6,498 nucleotides of DNA from Bacteroidales bacterium. GTDB lineage: Bacteria > Bacteroidota > Bacteroidia > Bacteroidales > Marinilabiliaceae. This document shows positions 1 through 6,348 of this stretch, piece after piece (the stretch's first letter is position 1; every line of letters begins with the position of its first letter). Where the stretch lies: NCBI GenBank assembly GCA_004552385.1, contig SFOL01000099.1, forward strand, positions 1 to 6,498, written 5' to 3'. The notes beneath the pieces are model-generated. The model was not told where the DNA came from. It saw only the letters and a list, made by a program, of their open reading frames with translations, and did no database searches. A program made the translations under genes and the position numbers.

Positions 1-1
1 T

Positions 2-427
2 GGTTCGATGATGTTCAATGCTGGTGGCGTCATCATATCCTCTGTCGGTTATGTCGTAGACTACTCAGCACCTACCACCATTTGGACGGGCTCGTTCAGC
101 AACAAGGACTGGACTGGCAACCAAGACCTTGCATGGGGCAATTACGACTGGAGTCTCGTCGAGGCTGGCCAGACCCTCTACTTCACCGTAGAGAAAGTCG
201 AGGCAGGCAAGTGGGGATGCATATCCCTCCGCCACGGCGATAATTGGGGCGCACTCGTCGACGCAGTCAACGCCGATGGCAAGAACCAGTTTGATGTGGC
301 AGATGAAGTAGACGCTACCACTATCGAGTTCACACTGACGCAGGCCGCCATTGACGACCTCGTGGCTAACGGCGGACTCGTCATTACGGGCGACAACCTC
401 CTACTGAGCAAAGTTGCCATCAAGTAG
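2..427 (+). CDS. C-terminal part of a secreted protein with a putative carbohydrate-binding beta-sandwich module (5' end outside window)
   Basis: The frame is open from the first bases, so this is the end of a longer gene; the first visible ATG (position 8) is unlikely to be the true start. From about position 80 (IWTG) to the stop there is a module of about 115 residues rich in aromatics and short beta-strand patterns (DLAWGNYDWS, LYFTVEKV, WGCISLRHG, VITGDNLLLSKV). This layout resembles the galactose-binding-like modules at the C-termini of Bacteroidota surface glycan-binding proteins and glycanases. The first 18 residues match the hydrophobic pattern of the module's own end, suggesting a preceding copy. 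A mannanase gene follows in the same direction, which fits a glycan-binding or glycan-cutting role in the same locus. No catalytic residues are visible. It could be a SusE-type or other surface binding protein, or the tail of an enzyme. Isoleucine codon use differs from the three genes downstream. Confidence 0.75.
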   Translation, partial: GSMMFNAGGVIISSVGYVVDYSAPTTIWTGSFSNKDWTGNQDLAWGNYDWSLVEAGQTLYFTVEKVEAGKWGCISLRHGDNWGALVDAVNADGKNQFDVADEVDATTIEFTLTQAAIDDLVANGGLVITGDNLLLSKVAIK

Positions 428-442
428 GCGACTTAGGGCTTG
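426..442. repeat. Post-stop 17-base near-repeat, copy 1
   Basis: AGGCGACTTAGGGCTTG overlaps the stop codon of the first gene and matches 3354-3370 at 15 of 17 bases. The other copy lies four bases after the regulator stop. A match of this quality somewhere in 6.5 kb is expected by chance, so only the shared position makes it notable. Confidence 0.25.
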
Positions 443-461
443 AGATAATTTGTAGAACAAT

Positions 462-508
462 AAGGGTTGGGGGGTATGCCCCCGAAAAAGAGCAAACCTC
501 CCGCCCTT
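462..508 (+). other. G-rich/C-rich imperfect hairpin with an alternative inner hairpin
   Basis: Bases 462-475 can pair with 495-508, with two G-U pairs and two mismatches. A competing 5-bp hairpin pairs GGGGG (469-473) with CCCCC (479-483). The two folds share bases and exclude each other. No T-tract follows, so this is not a classical terminator. It lies in the 3' untranslated region of the first gene and may be an mRNA-stabilising or processing structure. Folding was judged by eye only. Confidence 0.35.
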
Positions 509-552
509 TAATCTATCAGGAATGACTTTATGAAGTCAACCTGGTTGTTTTT

Positions 553-597
553 TCAACGCCCCTGTGCAGTTCATCACCGCACGGGGGCGTTGATTTT
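553..597 (+). terminator. Rho-independent terminator of the upstream gene
   Basis: The arm TCAACGCCCCTGTGC (553-567) pairs with GCACGGGGGCGTTGA (579-593). This gives a 15-bp stem with one G-U pair, closed by an 11-base loop and followed by TTTT (594-597). The T-tract is short but the stem is very stable. It sits about 125 bases after the stop of the first gene and about 175 bases before the mannanase, so it probably ends the upstream transcript and makes the mannanase a separate or attenuated unit. Confidence 0.75.
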
Positions 598-659
598 GAC
601 ATAGTCGGCCGGCATAAAACAAATCGGATAGCGCAGAAGCGACATCGCCATACTCAGAG

Positions 660-698
660 TTGATAAATTCACGTCTTTTATTTATGACATTTTATCAA
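660..698. promoter_or_regulatory. AT-rich inverted repeat upstream of the mannanase; possible operator or promoter region
   Basis: TTGATAAA (660-667) and TTTATCAA (691-698) are perfect 8-bp inverted copies separated by 23 bases. The interval also holds TTTTAT twice in direct orientation (676-681 and 690-695, 14 bases apart). TATTTATG at 679-686 matches the Bacteroidota -7 element TAnnTTTG at all but one fixed base, and TTG at 660-662 could act as the -33 element, although the 16-base spacing is shorter than usual. A second, weaker -7-like sequence, TATATTCA, lies at 737-744. This is the only AT-rich part of the spacer, so it is the best place for the mannanase promoter and a regulator site, but the assignment is tentative. 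Confidence 0.35.
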
Positions 699-772
699 AG
701 CTGACACACCGACCTGCCGAAACCACGTATTTACACTATATTCACACTTGAAAACCAATAAAAAGAGAAGCG

Positions 773-2269
773 ATGAAACTAATAAAAAAGCTGATGATGG
801 CGGCCATGCTGACTGGCGCCATGACGGCGTGCGGAGACGATGACGGCGGCACGGACGCTACCCCTGAGGCCGCGACCCTACAGAAATCAGTGCCAGCGAA
901 CGGCGAGAAAGACGTGGCGACGACCACAAAAACGATAGAGCTGACATTCACGAAGGAAGTCAACTTCGCATCGGGCAAAGAGGCGGACTTCAACGGAACT
1001 AAATGCCAGCTTACGAGCTTCAGCAAGAGCGGCAACACAATGACGTTCGGCATAGCGACACAGCTGAAGAGGGGTGAGACGTACACCCTTTCCGTCCCCA
1101 CAGGCTTCTTCACGACGAAAGACGGAGGAGCCGAAGTGGCGGCTTTCTCGGTGACATTCAGCACTCCCGAGGCCAAAGAGCCGAGCGCGGACGGAATAGC
1201 CAAAGAGCTGGTGACGGCCTCGCCACTGCCGGCAGCGAAGGCGTTATACGACTATCTGCTGGCAAACTACGGCACCAAGACCCTCTCGAACACCATAGCC
1301 AACGTGAACTGGAACCTGGACGAGGCGGAGATGGTTAAAGCAGCGACGGGCAAATATCCGGCAATAGCCACAGTGGACTACCTGCATTTCTTCACCCTTT
1401 ATGACGACGCGAACAGGAACCCTTACAAAGGCGGATGGAAAGTGGCGTATGACGACATCAGCGAGCTGAAAAACTGGTGGGACGAGGGCGGAATAGTGTC
1501 AGCCTGCTGGCATTGGAACGTCCCGAACAAAGAGGCAGAGAAATACGCCACAGACTCTTACACCTGCACTCCCGGCAGCGGATCGAAGAACTCCGACGGC
1601 ACGATGACCACCTCATTCCGCCCCAAGAACATTTTCGTAGAGGGGACGTGGGAGCAAAAAATTGCAGACGAGGACCTTGAGCTGATAGCTTCACTGCTGA
1701 AGAAATTTCAGGAGGCGGGCATACCCGTCATTTGGAGACCTCTCCACGAGGCGTCGGGCAACGCGATAAGCGGCGGCACAGCATGGTTCTGGTGGGGGAT
1801 AGACGGAGCCGAGGCCTATAAAAAGCTGTGGCGAAAGATGTTCAACTACTTCAAGGAGCAGGGCTTGAACAACCTTATTTGGGTGTGGACAACCCAGACC
1901 GGCTACGGATACGACAAGACCAAGGGCGTAATGAGTGACGAAGACTGGTATCCCGGAGACGAGTATGTGGACATCATAGGCCGAGACGAGTACACCCTCA
2001 CCCTTGAGGAGAGCCTTAAGGAATATGAGACAGTCAAGGAGACGTTCCCGAACAAGATGGTCACCCTCTCGGAGTGCGGCAGCGTAGCCAAACTGACGGA
2101 TCAGATAAGCGCAGGGGCTGTATGGAGCTGGGCCATGCCATGGTATGACTATGACGCAGACAAAACCAAAAGCCTTGACAATCATCAGCACGCGAACACA
2201 GACTGGTGGAAAGACGCGATGAGCGCGGAGAACGTAATAACGCGAGACCAGCTGCCCAAGTTCAAATAG
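773..2269 (+). CDS. Surface lipoprotein endo-beta-1,4-mannanase, GH26, with N-terminal Big_5-like domain
   Basis: This 498-residue protein is predicted to hydrolyse internal beta-1,4-mannosidic bonds in mannan, galactomannan or glucomannan with retention of configuration. A type II signal peptide ends in MTAC, with the lipidated cysteine at 20, followed by GDDDGGTD, an acidic stretch like the Bacteroidota lipoprotein export signal, so surface exposure is likely. Residues about 35-131 form a Big_5-like Ig domain (SVPANGEKDV to FSVTFS). Residues about 150-480 form the GH26 (clan GH-A) barrel. The acid/base is E326 in WRPLHEASG, after the family's conserved His, and the nucleophile is E434 in LSECGS. 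The 108-residue spacing equals that in Cellvibrio Man26A (E212/E320). HWNVP and MPWYD also fit the family. The ATG at 773 gives an intact signal peptide and has a weak purine-rich AAGAGAAG upstream. The gene is flanked by terminators, so it is probably transcribed alone. Family is near certain; exact mannan preference is not visible. Confidence 0.95.
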   Translation: MKLIKKLMMAAMLTGAMTACGDDDGGTDATPEAATLQKSVPANGEKDVATTTKTIELTFTKEVNFASGKEADFNGTKCQLTSFSKSGNTMTFGIATQLKRGETYTLSVPTGFFTTKDGGAEVAAFSVTFSTPEAKEPSADGIAKELVTASPLPAAKALYDYLLANYGTKTLSNTIANVNWNLDEAEMVKAATGKYPAIATVDYLHFFTLYDDANRNPYKGGWKVAYDDISELKNWWDEGGIVSACWHWNVPNKEAEKYATDSYTCTPGSGSKNSDGTMTTSFRPKNIFVEGTWEQKIADEDLELIASLLKKFQEAGIPVIWRPLHEASGNAISGGTAWFWWGIDGAEAYKKLWRKMFNYFKEQGLNNLIWVWTTQTGYGYDKTKGVMSDEDWYPGDEYVDIIGRDEYTLTLEESLKEYETVKETFPNKMVTLSECGSVAKLTDQISAGAVWSWAMPWYDYDADKTKSLDNHQHANTDWWKDAMSAENVITRDQLPKFK

Positions 2270-2294
2270 CAACCGAGGGATGAGGGAAAAAGAG

Positions 2295-2341
2295 CCCGCC
2301 GCCCACATGGGACAAGATAGCCCCACGTGGGCGGCGGGTTT
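2295..2341 (+). terminator. Strong terminator after the mannanase gene
   Basis: Bases 2295-2311 (CCCGCCGCCCACATGGG) pair with 2322-2338 (CCCACGTGGGCGGCGGG) as a 17-bp stem with a single A-C mismatch, around a 10-base loop. TTT follows at 2339-2341. The stem starts 26 bases after the mannanase stop. The short T-tract is offset by the exceptionally stable G+C stem. An A-run at 2287-2291 lies four bases outside the left arm, so weak activity on the - strand is also possible. It separates the mannanase transcript from the regulator gene. Confidence 0.85.
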
Positions 2342-2383
2342 CGTATGTCCCCCCGGACAAGAGGTCACTGAGGAATAAAAAGA

Positions 2384-2417
2384 TTGGTCAAATGTTAAAA
2401 TAAAAGTATTATCTTAG
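2384..2417 (+). promoter_or_regulatory. Candidate Bacteroidota promoter for the regulator gene
   Basis: TTGG at 2384-2387 resembles the -33 element (TTTG/TTG). TATCTTAG at 2410-2417 matches the -7 consensus TAnnTTTG at all but one fixed base, with 22 bases between them, which is in the range seen for Bacteroides promoters. The region is sharply AT-rich compared with the flanking genes and lies just after a strong terminator. The start point would be near 2424, leaving a leader of about 40 bases before the ATG at 2466. Confidence 0.5.
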
Positions 2418-2465
2418 CAAAACATCAGACAAGAAAACAGCCCAGGCATAAAAACCCAATTGGTG

Positions 2466-3350
2466 ATGAAGACCACGACCGTCAGCCGTGAAATAACGGC
2501 ACTAAACGAAAAGACCGACTCCATACTCATATTCGACCGGCAAAAGAGGGACTTCAAGTACCCGCTCCACTTCCACCCGGAATATGAGCTCAACTACCTC
2601 TACAACGCGGAGGGGGCGGAGCGCCTGGTGGGCGACAGCGTGGAACACATAGGACCTCAAGAGCTATGCCTGGTCGGGCCGAACCTCTATCACGCGTGGA
2701 AAGCGGGCGACAGCGCGCCGGAGACGGAGAAGCGCGAGGTGACGCTACAGTTTCTTGCCAACCTCTTCCCGGAGGATCTGGTGTGCAAAGACGTGTACAA
2801 AGACATCGCCCATATGCTGAAAAGGAGCGAGAGCGGCCTGCTCTTCAGCCCCGAGACGGCCAAGGAGGCGGAACCGATGCTGACGGCCGTGAGCAGGGCG
2901 AGAGGATTCGACGCGTACATGGAGCTTTTGAAACTGCTGCAATTCCTTGCCACCTCGCCAGACCAGAGGGTGTTGGCCAGCAACACCTTCCAGGCCGTCA
3001 ACACCGCCACGACGGACAACCGCATAGAGAAAGTGCACGACTACATAGTGGCTCACTACAAAGACAAGATAACCCTCGGCGACGCCGCCAACATACTGAA
3101 CATGAGCCCTGTTTCGGTAACCCGCCTTATAAAGCAGCGCACGGGCAAGAGCTTTATAGACTTTCTGAACGAGATCAGGATAGGCTTTGCCGCCCGTCAG
3201 ATGGTGGACTCGGACATGAGCATAAGCGAGATATGCTTCTCGAACGGCTTCAACAACATATCGAACTTCAACAGGACCTTCAGAAAAAAACAGGGGCTGA
3301 CCCCCACTGAGTTCAGATCCAAATATTTGGGCAAAAAGAAAGTACTGTAA
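2466..3350 (+). CDS. AraC-family transcriptional regulator with cupin-type sensor domain
   Basis: This 294-residue cytoplasmic regulator has an N-terminal cupin-like sugar-sensing domain (about residues 15-120, with HFHPEYEL at 35-42 and GPNLYHAW). A C-terminal AraC/XylS DNA-binding domain follows (about 184-286). The first helix-turn-helix is at about 204-227 (GDAANILNMSPVSVTRLIK). The second is at about 252-284 (SISEICFSNGF, then FNRTFRKKQGLTPTEFR, the family signature). Length is normal. I chose the ATG at 2466; a TTG (2460) and a GTG (2463) just upstream are in frame and would add two residues, but ATG is the better start. Shine-Dalgarno pairing is poor, as is common in Bacteroidota. It lies between a mannanase and a GH2 enzyme, so it probably controls this locus in response to a released sugar or oligosaccharide. 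The ligand and target sites are unknown. No transmembrane segment is seen, so it is not a hybrid two-component regulator. Confidence 0.93.
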   Translation: MKTTTVSREITALNEKTDSILIFDRQKRDFKYPLHFHPEYELNYLYNAEGAERLVGDSVEHIGPQELCLVGPNLYHAWKAGDSAPETEKREVTLQFLANLFPEDLVCKDVYKDIAHMLKRSESGLLFSPETAKEAEPMLTAVSRARGFDAYMELLKLLQFLATSPDQRVLASNTFQAVNTATTDNRIEKVHDYIVAHYKDKITLGDAANILNMSPVSVTRLIKQRTGKSFIDFLNEIRIGFAARQMVDSDMSISEICFSNGFNNISNFNRTFRKKQGLTPTEFRSKYLGKKKVL

Positions 3351-3353
3351 GGC

Positions 3354-3370
3354 AGGCGACTTGGGGCCTG
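3354..3370. repeat. Post-stop 17-base near-repeat, copy 2
   Basis: AGGCGACTTGGGGCCTG lies just after the TAA of the regulator gene and matches 426-442 at 15 of 17 bases. It also forms a small 5-bp hairpin (CAGGC 3353-3357 with GCCTG 3366-3370), with no T-tract, so it is not a terminator. Confidence 0.25.
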
Positions 3371-3423
3371 GGGGGAGCAAAAGGGCGACCGTGCCACATA
3401 GTGCGCAACACGAAAAAAACGAC

Positions 3424-3432
3424 AAGAGAGGA
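3424..3432 (+). promoter_or_regulatory. Purine-rich ribosome-binding site supporting the GH2 start at 3436
   Basis: AAGAGAGGA lies three bases before the ATG at 3436. The spacing is short, but it is the best purine-rich stretch in the gap and points to this ATG rather than the in-frame TTG at 3361. Confidence 0.4.
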
Positions 3433-3435
3433 CTT

Positions 3436-6348
3436 ATGAGCAGACTGAGCACGATAATCATAGCCGCGGCGGCAAGCGCAATGACCGCATGCCAAGTAGG
3501 CCCGCGCCAGACAGTGAGCCTTGACGGCGAGTGGCGCACGGAACTGGGCCCCGTAAAACTGCCAGGCACGACCGACGAGGCGGGCATTGGCGACACGATA
3601 AGCGACATGGGCGAAGACAGCCGGCTGAGCCGCAAGTACAGCCTGTGCAGGCCGCTGACATACACGGGCGAGATAATAATCCCCGCCAAGATGGACGGCA
3701 AACACATAGAGCTCTTCATAGAGAGGACAAAGCCGACCACACTATGGATAGACGGTGACAGCATAGGCAGCCAGAGCCACCTGCAGACGCCTCACGTATA
3801 CGACATCAGCCGCTACCGCTCGGGGCGGCACACGGTGCGCCTGCGCATTGACAACAGCTGGCAAGACGAAAACGGCGACGGCGCACTGCCGCCCGCCATA
3901 ATGGGCAGCCACGCCATGACGGAGGCCACACAGACAAACTGGAACGGCGCCGTGGGGCAGATTTGCCTGCGCTCGACCCCCCGGACCTACATAAACGACC
4001 TGAAAATAACGACAAAGATCGACACGACCACCATCGGCCGCGACGAGGAGGGGCGGCTGAAGGCCGACACGGCCGTGGCGAGCGTGGAGATGGAGATAAT
4101 AGCCCAACAGAGCGCCAGGGTGTCAATCGACGTGAAGTGCCTGCCCCACCCCGCGACGACAGGCGCGGCCATAGCTCAAACAGCCACAACGACGCAAGTG
4201 AACTTGAAAAAAGGCTTGAACAAAGCCGTGGTGGACGTGGTGGTGACCGAAGCGCTGCTATGGAGCGAATGGAACCAGGCGTTGTATGACATAGACGTGA
4301 CGCTCGACAGCCCGGACGGAGTGGACAAGACCAGCGAGGTTATAGGTTTCAGGACATTCGAGGCTCGTGGCCCTCAGTTCGCCATAAACGGCGAAACGAC
4401 ATTCCTGCGCGGCAAGCATGACGCTTGCGTATTCCCCCTGACAGGCTATGCGCCCATGGACAAGGAGAGCTGGCTGAGGGTGTTCCGCACGGCAAAGGAG
4501 TACGGCATAAACCACTACCGCTTCCACTCCTGGTGCCCACCCGAGGCCGCCTTCGCCGCAGCCGACGAGGTGGGCATATACCTCCAGCCGGAGCTGCCCT
4601 ATTGGGGCGAGATGAAGCCAAGCGGAACGGACGAGGCGACACGCAGGCTGAACAACTTCCTGTTTGACGAGGGGCTTCGCATAGTTCGGCAATATGGCAA
4701 CCATCCGTCTTTCGTGATGATGAGCCTGGGTAACGAGCTGGGCGGCGACACGACGGTAATGCGCCAAATGATAAACGGGTTGCGCAAGGCGGACCAGCGC
4801 CATCTGTATGCGGCGGGCAGCAACAACTTCCTGGGCTGGATGGGGACTGTGGCAGGCGAGGACTTCTACGTGAGCTGCAGGACGGGTTGGAGCCCGGAGC
4901 CTTACGGCGCGCACGTGAGGGCCTCATTCTCACTTGCCGACGCTGAAGAGTTTGGCATTCTGAACGGCACATATCCCAACACACGCACATCGTTTGCCAA
5001 GGCGGCAAGCGGAGTGAAAGTCCCGATCGTGGGGCATGAGACGGGTCAGTACCAAGTGTATCCCGATTATGACGAGATAAAAAAATACACAGGCGTTATG
5101 CGCCCGCTGAACTTGGAGAACTTCCGCAAAGCACTGAGCCGCACCTTTACCGACTGCGACGTCGACAGCCTCGCGAAAGCCTACCACAAGGCATCCGGGG
5201 CCCTATCCGCCGCATGCTACAAGGCGGACATAGAGATGAACCTGCGCACGCCGGAGTTCGGCGGATTCCAGTTATTGGACCTGCAAGACTATCCCGGCCA
5301 AGGCGGCGCGCTGGTGGGCATGCTGGACCCTTTCATGGAGAGCAAGGGGATAATAAGCGCGGAAGAGTGGCGCGGCTTTTGCTCAGACATCGTGCCCCTC
5401 GCGCTGATGGATAAATACACGTACACCTCGGCGGAGGAGTTCAAAGCGGACGTGGCGATAGCCAACTACTCGGAACAGAACATTGAGGGCGACACGGTGA
5501 GGTGGGCAATAACGCGCGATGGAGACAAGAGCGCAGTTGCCGCTGGCCGGTTCAAGGCGGCCGCACCTGCGGGCGGACTTACCACCACGGGAGCGATAGT
5601 GGCAAAACTTGACGCGGTAGAGAGCCCGAGCCAATTGAAGCTTGAGATAACGATAGGCAAGGCGCACAACACGTATAACATCTGGGTATACCCGGACAAC
5701 AAGCCCGCCTGCGGCAAACGCAAGGGATTCATAAAAGCGACATCACTGACCGACGCCATAATAAACCAGGTAGAGATGGGGGCCACGCTGCTGCTGACGC
5801 CAGACCATAAGGCCGTGGAGAAGCAAAGCGTGGGCGGGATGTTCATACCCGACTATTGGAACTACGCGATGTTCAAGACGATAAGCGAGAACAACGGCAA
5901 GCCAGTGTCGGCTGGGACGCTTGGCTACTTGATAGACACCAGGCAAGGGCTCTTCCAGGAGTTCCCGTCGGAAAGCCACTCGGACTTCCAATGGTGGGAC
6001 ATAATGCGTAACAGTCGCCCGCTGATACTGGATGGCACGCCGTCATCGCTCAATCCGGAAGTTTCGGCCATCGACAACGTGAACCGCAACCATAAGCTGG
6101 GCGTGGTGTTCGGCGTGAAGATAGGTCTTGGCAAAGTGCTGGTCTGCATGACTGACCTTAATGCCATAAAACGCCACCCGGAGGGACGAGCGTGGGCTTG
6201 CGCCGTTGAGAATTACGCCGCGTCGGACAAATTCCACCCGACATACATGACCTCGGGCGCAGAGCTGCGTAGACTGCTTACAAGGGAGATTGAGCAGGCG
6301 AACATAGAGGGCGTAAAGAACATCTCGGACTATAAAGAGAAGAAGTAG
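3436..6348 (+). CDS. GH2-family glycoside hydrolase lipoprotein, substrate unassigned
   Basis: This 970-residue protein is predicted to be a retaining exo-beta-glycosidase of clan GH-A. A lipoprotein signal ends in MTAC (cysteine 19), followed by QVGPRQ without an acidic export stretch, so a periplasm-facing location is more likely than the surface. Domains: GH2 jelly-roll sugar-binding domain about 25-180 (SLDGEWR; YTGEIIIP at 76); Ig-like about 185-310; TIM barrel about 315-665 with FHSWCPPEA (363-371), acid/base E434 in SLGNELGG and nucleophile E535 in VGHETGQY; Ig-like about 669-758; and a C-terminal domain about 762-960 (DNVNRNHKLG, GKVLVCMTDL) that looks like the flavodoxin-like domain seen in related Bacteroidota GH2 enzymes. 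The ATG at 3436 gives a clean signal peptide; the in-frame TTG at 3361 would put 25 charged residues in front of it. The gene is 85 bases after the regulator with no terminator between, so an operon is likely. Beta-mannosidase fits the context but the HETGQ nucleophile motif does not favour it; beta-galactosidase or another activity is possible. Confidence 0.9.
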   Translation: MSRLSTIIIAAAASAMTACQVGPRQTVSLDGEWRTELGPVKLPGTTDEAGIGDTISDMGEDSRLSRKYSLCRPLTYTGEIIIPAKMDGKHIELFIERTKPTTLWIDGDSIGSQSHLQTPHVYDISRYRSGRHTVRLRIDNSWQDENGDGALPPAIMGSHAMTEATQTNWNGAVGQICLRSTPRTYINDLKITTKIDTTTIGRDEEGRLKADTAVASVEMEIIAQQSARVSIDVKCLPHPATTGAAIAQTATTTQVNLKKGLNKAVVDVVVTEALLWSEWNQALYDIDVTLDSPDGVDKTSEVIGFRTFEARGPQFAINGETTFLRGKHDACVFPLTGYAPMDKESWLRVFRTAKEYGINHYRFHSWCPPEAAFAAADEVGIYLQPELPYWGEMKPSGTDEATRRLNNFLFDEGLRIVRQYGNHPSFVMMSLGNELGGDTTVMRQMINGLRKADQRHLYAAGSNNFLGWMGTVAGEDFYVSCRTGWSPEPYGAHVRASFSLADAEEFGILNGTYPNTRTSFAKAASGVKVPIVGHETGQYQVYPDYDEIKKYTGVMRPLNLENFRKALSRTFTDCDVDSLAKAYHKASGALSAACYKADIEMNLRTPEFGGFQLLDLQDYPGQGGALVGMLDPFMESKGIISAEEWRGFCSDIVPLALMDKYTYTSAEEFKADVAIANYSEQNIEGDTVRWAITRDGDKSAVAAGRFKAAAPAGGLTTTGAIVAKLDAVESPSQLKLEITIGKAHNTYNIWVYPDNKPACGKRKGFIKATSLTDAIINQVEMGATLLLTPDHKAVEKQSVGGMFIPDYWNYAMFKTISENNGKPVSAGTLGYLIDTRQGLFQEFPSESHSDFQWWDIMRNSRPLILDGTPSSLNPEVSAIDNVNRNHKLGVVFGVKIGLGKVLVCMTDLNAIKRHPEGRAWACAVENYAASDKFHPTYMTSGAELRRLLTREIEQANIEGVKNISDYKEKK

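Noticed and set aside
530..604. 24-codon open frame (MKSTWLFFQRP...) in the spacer before the mannanase
   Set aside because: It coincides with the terminator stem and has no ribosome-binding site or codon signal of a real gene.
1691..2368. 225-codon open frame on the - strand across the mannanase and its terminator
   Set aside because: It is antisense to the GH26 catalytic domain, runs through a terminator hairpin, and shows no domain or signal.
2460..2465. TTG or GTG start for the regulator
   Set aside because: The adjacent ATG at 2466 is the more likely start and the difference is only two residues.
3353..3370. Hairpin CAGGC/GCCTG between regulator and GH2 gene as a terminator
   Set aside because: The stem is only 5 bp with no following T-tract, so read-through into the GH2 gene is more likely.
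3361..3435. Upstream TTG start adding 25 residues to the GH2 protein
   Set aside because: It would place charged residues ahead of a clean lipoprotein signal peptide; the ATG at 3436 has a nearby purine-rich site and leaves the lipobox in the right place.
2745..3764. Long open frame of 339 codons on the - strand, antisense to the regulator and the start of the GH2 gene
   Set aside because: It overlaps two convincingly identified genes, has no recognisable domain, and is expected from the high G+C third-position bias of the + strand genes.
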